This document shows, piece after piece, positions 60,415-64,000 of a stretch of DNA of 64,000 bases. The stretch's first letter is position 1; the number at the start of each line of letters is the position of its first letter. The stretch comes from Portulaca oleracea (Eukaryota > Streptophyta > Magnoliopsida > Caryophyllales > Portulacaceae), in assembly GCA_029582165.1 (NCBI GenBank), contig CM055870.1, positions 10,473,832-10,537,831 on the forward strand. Reading direction: 5' to 3'. The translations under genes and the position numbers were made by a program. The notes beneath the pieces were generated by a model, which saw only the letters and a list, made by a program, of their open reading frames with translations, did not search any database and had not been told where the DNA came from.

Positions 60415-63316
60415 TACTAAAATTATCCAACCTTTTTCAAAACTTATCTTAATTTTGAAAATCTTCAAAATAAAATTTATTGAAATCTACCAAATCTACA
60501 CTTTTCCTATAATAGAACCCACCCCAGTCCATCTCTATTCTCTAGTGTCGGTGTGGCATTCCTGTGAATAATGCTGCGATCACGCCGACACAGTTTCATG
60601 AATGCTGCTGATATTCATATATGGACCCTCTTTTCTTTTACATAAAAGGCAAAACTTTTTTCTTAAAAAAAAAAAGAAAAGAAAACCACCGCCACTGCTA
60701 AATGCCAATTGGCAAAGGAGCTACGTGCCTTGATTCTCTCTGCCTTTTCTTTTTTTTTATTTTAATTTTTTGATGTCTAGAAATTTGTTATTAATGATAA
60801 GCTAAAATATTTTGTTGTAAATGCTTATTTATACTGAAGTTCCCAAATGATAATTAGCTAGTCATTTGACTTTGATATATTATAAGGTTTAATTTAACTA
60901 GCTACCTTAAAAATATATTTATATGAAACTATTTATATTATATAAAAATTAAAACAACCAAAAATCTTATATATATACATACATACATACATACATACAT
61001 AGACGAATCTCCTTGTAAGCGAAGGGTGACCAAAACTACCGATAACACCCAAAAAATAAATAAATAATTTAGTATACTTTGAAATAAAAATTGTAAATTT
61101 TATGTTTATAAAATGAATATAATAATATATTGGATACTTATCAGAAAATTTAAATATGTCATTAATTTTATGCACATTTAAGTTGAACATGTGATTACAT
61201 AAGGGATGCAGATAGTGGTTTTTATCTGGCATCTAGAGTTCAATTTCCTTGCACTTCTTGCTTTTAACCTTCAATTTCTACTTCTCTTATGGGTGATAAG
61301 TATTTTTTTGAAAAAAATTAGAATAAATCATAAACGTTAACCAAGATTTCTCGTGAACTCTTTAGAATACGGAAAAATCTCTATAAATCTCACCCAACCT
61401 ATTCTTTTTGGTTTTCAAAACATAAAGTTGCTTTCCTCTTTTTTCTTTCAAAAAAAAAAGAAAAGAAAAAGAACGAAGGTGCTTGGAGGGAAGGCAATCA
61501 AGCAACGCATCACTAATTCAATTCACGTTATAGTACGATGGATAAACATCCAATTGTCAAACATCATCATAAACATGCATGATATTGTTTTTACAATTTT
61601 GTTATAAGGCTATGTGTATTGGTCATTGGTGTCCTTGGGTTTAAAGGATGAGTGGGGTATGAATAATGAAAATATTATTATTTTAATGGGTTTTGGAGTA
61701 TGTTATTGGTAATGGTATCGTTGGAATTAAAGGATGAGGTGAAGGATGAGTGGGGTAGAGAATAATATTTTATTGTATTATGGGACCCACTTGTAGAGTA
61801 TAATTTTTTCAATAATTGATTTAATTGAATTGTTTTTTATAAATAAAATATTAAGATGTAATTAGGAATTTGAAATTTGAAATTTGAAAATTAAATTTTC
61901 AATGGAAACAAAAAATTTAATTTAGTATGGAAACAAAATTTTGAAAAATATTACAAACTCAAAATTATTTTGAAACAAATTATTTTTGTTAAATACTGTT
62001 TTTATATGAATTATTTAAATTACAAAATTTCGAATTATAAAATTAAATAAAAAAGAAAAAAAACAGAAATTCAAATGCAAAACAAACGGAAAGAAAAGGG
62101 AAAAAAGAAAAAAAATTAAAAACTTTATTCTCTGCACATGCTTTATCAAAAGGAAAATGTGCATGACCCAAGAAAAAGCGTTCAACGCGCCCAAGGCAAG
62201 TGAACTGCACACGCCTGAATAAAAAAAAGGCGTTGCAATTCACTACCCCTCCCCGCGATGTGGCCTTGCATTTGGACGATTTTTCATCCCCTTTTTTCCC
62301 AAGGACGTAGCTGCGTCGTTCACTCCAATTTCCCCCTATTTTTCCTTTATTTCTTTTTCTCTTTCCTCCGTCCTTCTCCCCAAAAGAACGTCAATATACA
62401 TGGCCTTAGCCAACATAATCCACTATCAAACTCTTAACCAACAAAAGTCACTTCTCAAATGTCAAATTTCTTGGGCCTGCATATAATCTAGTGTCTTCCT
62501 GTGTAATTGTTTCCCATTTGATAATTCAATATTGTGCTATTTCTTTTCAACCAACCAAATATTATCCCAACAATAATACTAATTATCCTCCCAATTCTCA
62601 TATAAACGTGTACAGCTGTGACGGGAAAGGGGTTCATAGCGAAAGGCATAACAGTTGAAAACTATGCTGGGCCAAGCAAGCATCAAGCAGTGGCCCTACG
62701 AAGCGGGGCCGATCTTTCAGCCTTTTATCAATGCAGCTTCGTGGCCTACCAAGACACCCTGTACACGCATTCTTTGAGACAGTTCTATCGCGAGTGTGAC
62801 GTTTATGGAACCGTAGACTTCGTTTTTGGCAATGCAGCTGTGGTATTCCAAAACTGCAACTTGTACGCTCGGTTACCCTTGAATAACCAAAAGAACATGT
62901 TCACGGCACAAGGTCGTGAGGACCCTAACCAAAACACGGGCATTTCCATCATCAATAGTAAGTTGGCTGCAGCGTCGGACTTGGCTGCTAATAAGTCCGC
63001 CGCTAAGACCTACTTAGGTCGTCCGTGGAAGGAGTACTCTAGAACAGTCATCATGTTGTCGTACATTGATAATGTGGTCGACCCTGCTGGATGGCTGGAA
63101 TGGGATGGTACTTTCGCCCTTGACACGTTGTATTATGGAGAATACAAAAACAGAGGTCCAGGGGCTAACACTACTGCTAGGGTTAAATGGCCGGGTTTCA
63201 GAGTGATCAATAGCTCTACCGAGGCAAGTATGTTCACCGTGACAAATTTTATAGAGGGTGATGTGTGGCTTCCAGGTTATGGAGTCCCATTTTTCACTAA
63301 TTTGACTAGTAGTTGA
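56670..63316 (+). CDS. Pectin methylesterase (type I, PMEI-PME), gene B, two exons
   Basis: Same reaction and location as gene A. Exons 56670-57705 and 62616-63316; the intron (GTAAG...ACAG, 4910 bp) splits an Ala codon at the position used in gene A. Product 578 residues. N-terminal hydrophobic signal or type II anchor about 9-26 after Lys3/Lys6. The PMEI pro-domain (about 52-210) has Cys56, 65, 126 and 169. A linker with seven Gly (212-218) and an acidic patch precedes the processing-type site RHLL (251-254). The PME domain (about 265-578) carries QAVALR (Gln369), VAYQDTLY (Gln391, Asp392; the usual Gly is Ala), YGTVDFVFG (Asp413) and [11 protein letters not shown] (Arg481, Trp483). All catalytic residues present. 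Clearly a paralogue of gene A, but the pro-domain is strongly diverged. The far splice site is inferred from reading frame and family. Confidence 0.95.
58292..58497. mobile_element. Stowaway MITE in gene B intron
   Basis: CTCCCTCCGTTCCATATTAA and inverted TTAATATGAAACAGAAGGAG, flanked by TA. Confidence 0.8.
59419..59626. mobile_element. hAT-like MITE in gene B intron
   Basis: Ends GGAAAAGTGTTTGGTAAA / TTTGCCAAACACCC; the interior is rich in AAAAGCTA units in both orientations. TSD not resolved. Confidence 0.55.
61605..62408. mobile_element. MITE-like element in gene B intron
   Basis: Ends AAGGCTATGTGTATTGG and inverted CAATATACATGGCCTT. The left part repeats GGATGAGTGGGGTA. No ORF. Confidence 0.55.
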
Positions 63317-64000
63317 TAAAGTTATTAAGGTGTCTAGATTTATATTGTGATTGAATCAAATTAGATTAATGATTGTTGGATTGTAAACCCTTCCATATTT
63401 GATAAATCTCATTGCTATCCAGTGCCTGTGGGTGGAAAGCTATTAGAGATTACAAGGTATTTGTATTTGGTAGAGTAATAATTTGTACCCTATCCCTGTT
63501 TTAATGGAGAAATATAGAATTTTCATACAAGTTTAATCCACTCCACCATATAATTAAAATAAGCGATCAAACTATGTGTTTTAAGTTTAGAGTGCATGTA
63601 ATTTGGAAATATTCAAATAAAAACATTTCTGCCTCGACAAGTGTATCTGATCGCATAATTAAAGACTGAGCAATTAAACTATAAATAACCTTTGAAAAAC
63701 AACGACTCGAAGAAACTAGAAGTTGTTTTACGTGAGACCAAGTACTTCATGAGAATTGCATACCATCCCATTGTACTTCTAACGTAGAAAATTGTAGTAG
63801 TTAGAGTTTTTGGTCTCACGCAATGGTTATGATCAATGTTCAATTGTGTATTGAAGTCTTATTCTATCCTATCGCACATACAAACTTAAAGCTTGTGGGT
63901 TATCCCAAGGGATGAACTAAGCTTGAAATCCTTATAATTGTTTAAGGTTTCACCCCTGGTTCCGATTGTTATCGGCAATATTTTTTTAATATTATCATAA
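63317..64000. other. 3' flank of PME gene B
   Basis: AT-rich, no second gene. An inverted pair GTTTTACGTGAGACCAAGTAC / TTTTTGGTCTCACGCAA (about 63725 and 63808) suggests a small foldback. Confidence 0.5.

Larger units (their letters stand above)
57706..62615 (+). other. Intron of PME gene B (4910 bp)
   Basis: Contains a Stowaway (58292-58497), a hAT-like MITE (59419-59626), a longer MITE-like element (61605-62408), a GATGAG repeat (58560-58590), TA and CATA microsatellites (60381-60413, 60975-61001) and otherwise AT-rich text. No nested gene seen. Confidence 0.85.

Overview
This window is plant nuclear DNA, most likely from a eudicot. It is AT-rich and gene-poor. Its only two apparently intact protein genes are spliced plant pectin methylesterases. 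The rest is nested transposable elements of plant type: a TNP2-type CACTA element, Ty1/copia and Ty3/gypsy LTR elements, Helitrons with CTRR ends, Stowaway, Tourist and Mutator-like MITEs. The species cannot be fixed from the sequence alone.

Layout. 1-5.2 kb: gypsy LTR remnant, two Mutator-like foldback elements, and an LTR remnant carrying CACGGACCGTG-type palindromes. 5.4-9.6 kb: a Stowaway and two head-to-tail Helitron copies. 9.6-12.6 kb: decayed unassigned DNA. 12.6-19.0 kb: a decayed copia element on the minus strand, split by a young non-autonomous LTR retrotransposon encoding only Gag (TR-GAG type, 13693-18129, TSD TAGTG). 19.1-21.2 kb: a 49-bp pectinesterase relic, then two foldback elements. 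21.4-25.1 kb: pectinesterase gene A, minus strand, two exons. 25-36.8 kb: MITEs, a third Helitron and an LTR remnant. 36.9-44.1 kb: a second decayed copia element on the minus strand, interrupted by two solo gypsy-type LTRs, one with further nested insertions. 45.36-55.63 kb: a 10.27-kb CACTA element with decayed TNP2-like and Transposase_24-like genes, inserted into a MITE. 56.7-63.3 kb: pectinesterase gene B, plus strand, with a 4.9-kb intron holding at least three MITEs.

Genes A and B are divergent (head to head) and about 31.6 kb apart. They share one intron at the same position and phase, and both encode the signal/anchor - PMEI pro-domain - R(R/H)LL processing site - catalytic PME layout of type I PMEs. 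With the relic at 19.1 kb they look like the remains of a local PME cluster spread apart by transposons.

The most interesting non-gene signals are: arrays of short CACG-N(2-3)-CGTG palindromes upstream of TATA boxes in five LTRs of at least three motif types; a ~490-bp foldback hairpin inside the CACTA element, bracketed by direct repeats; the CACTA-in-MITE insertion whose TSD mismatch (CAT/CGT) fits CpG decay; and 375-bp snap-back elements in the intron of gene A.
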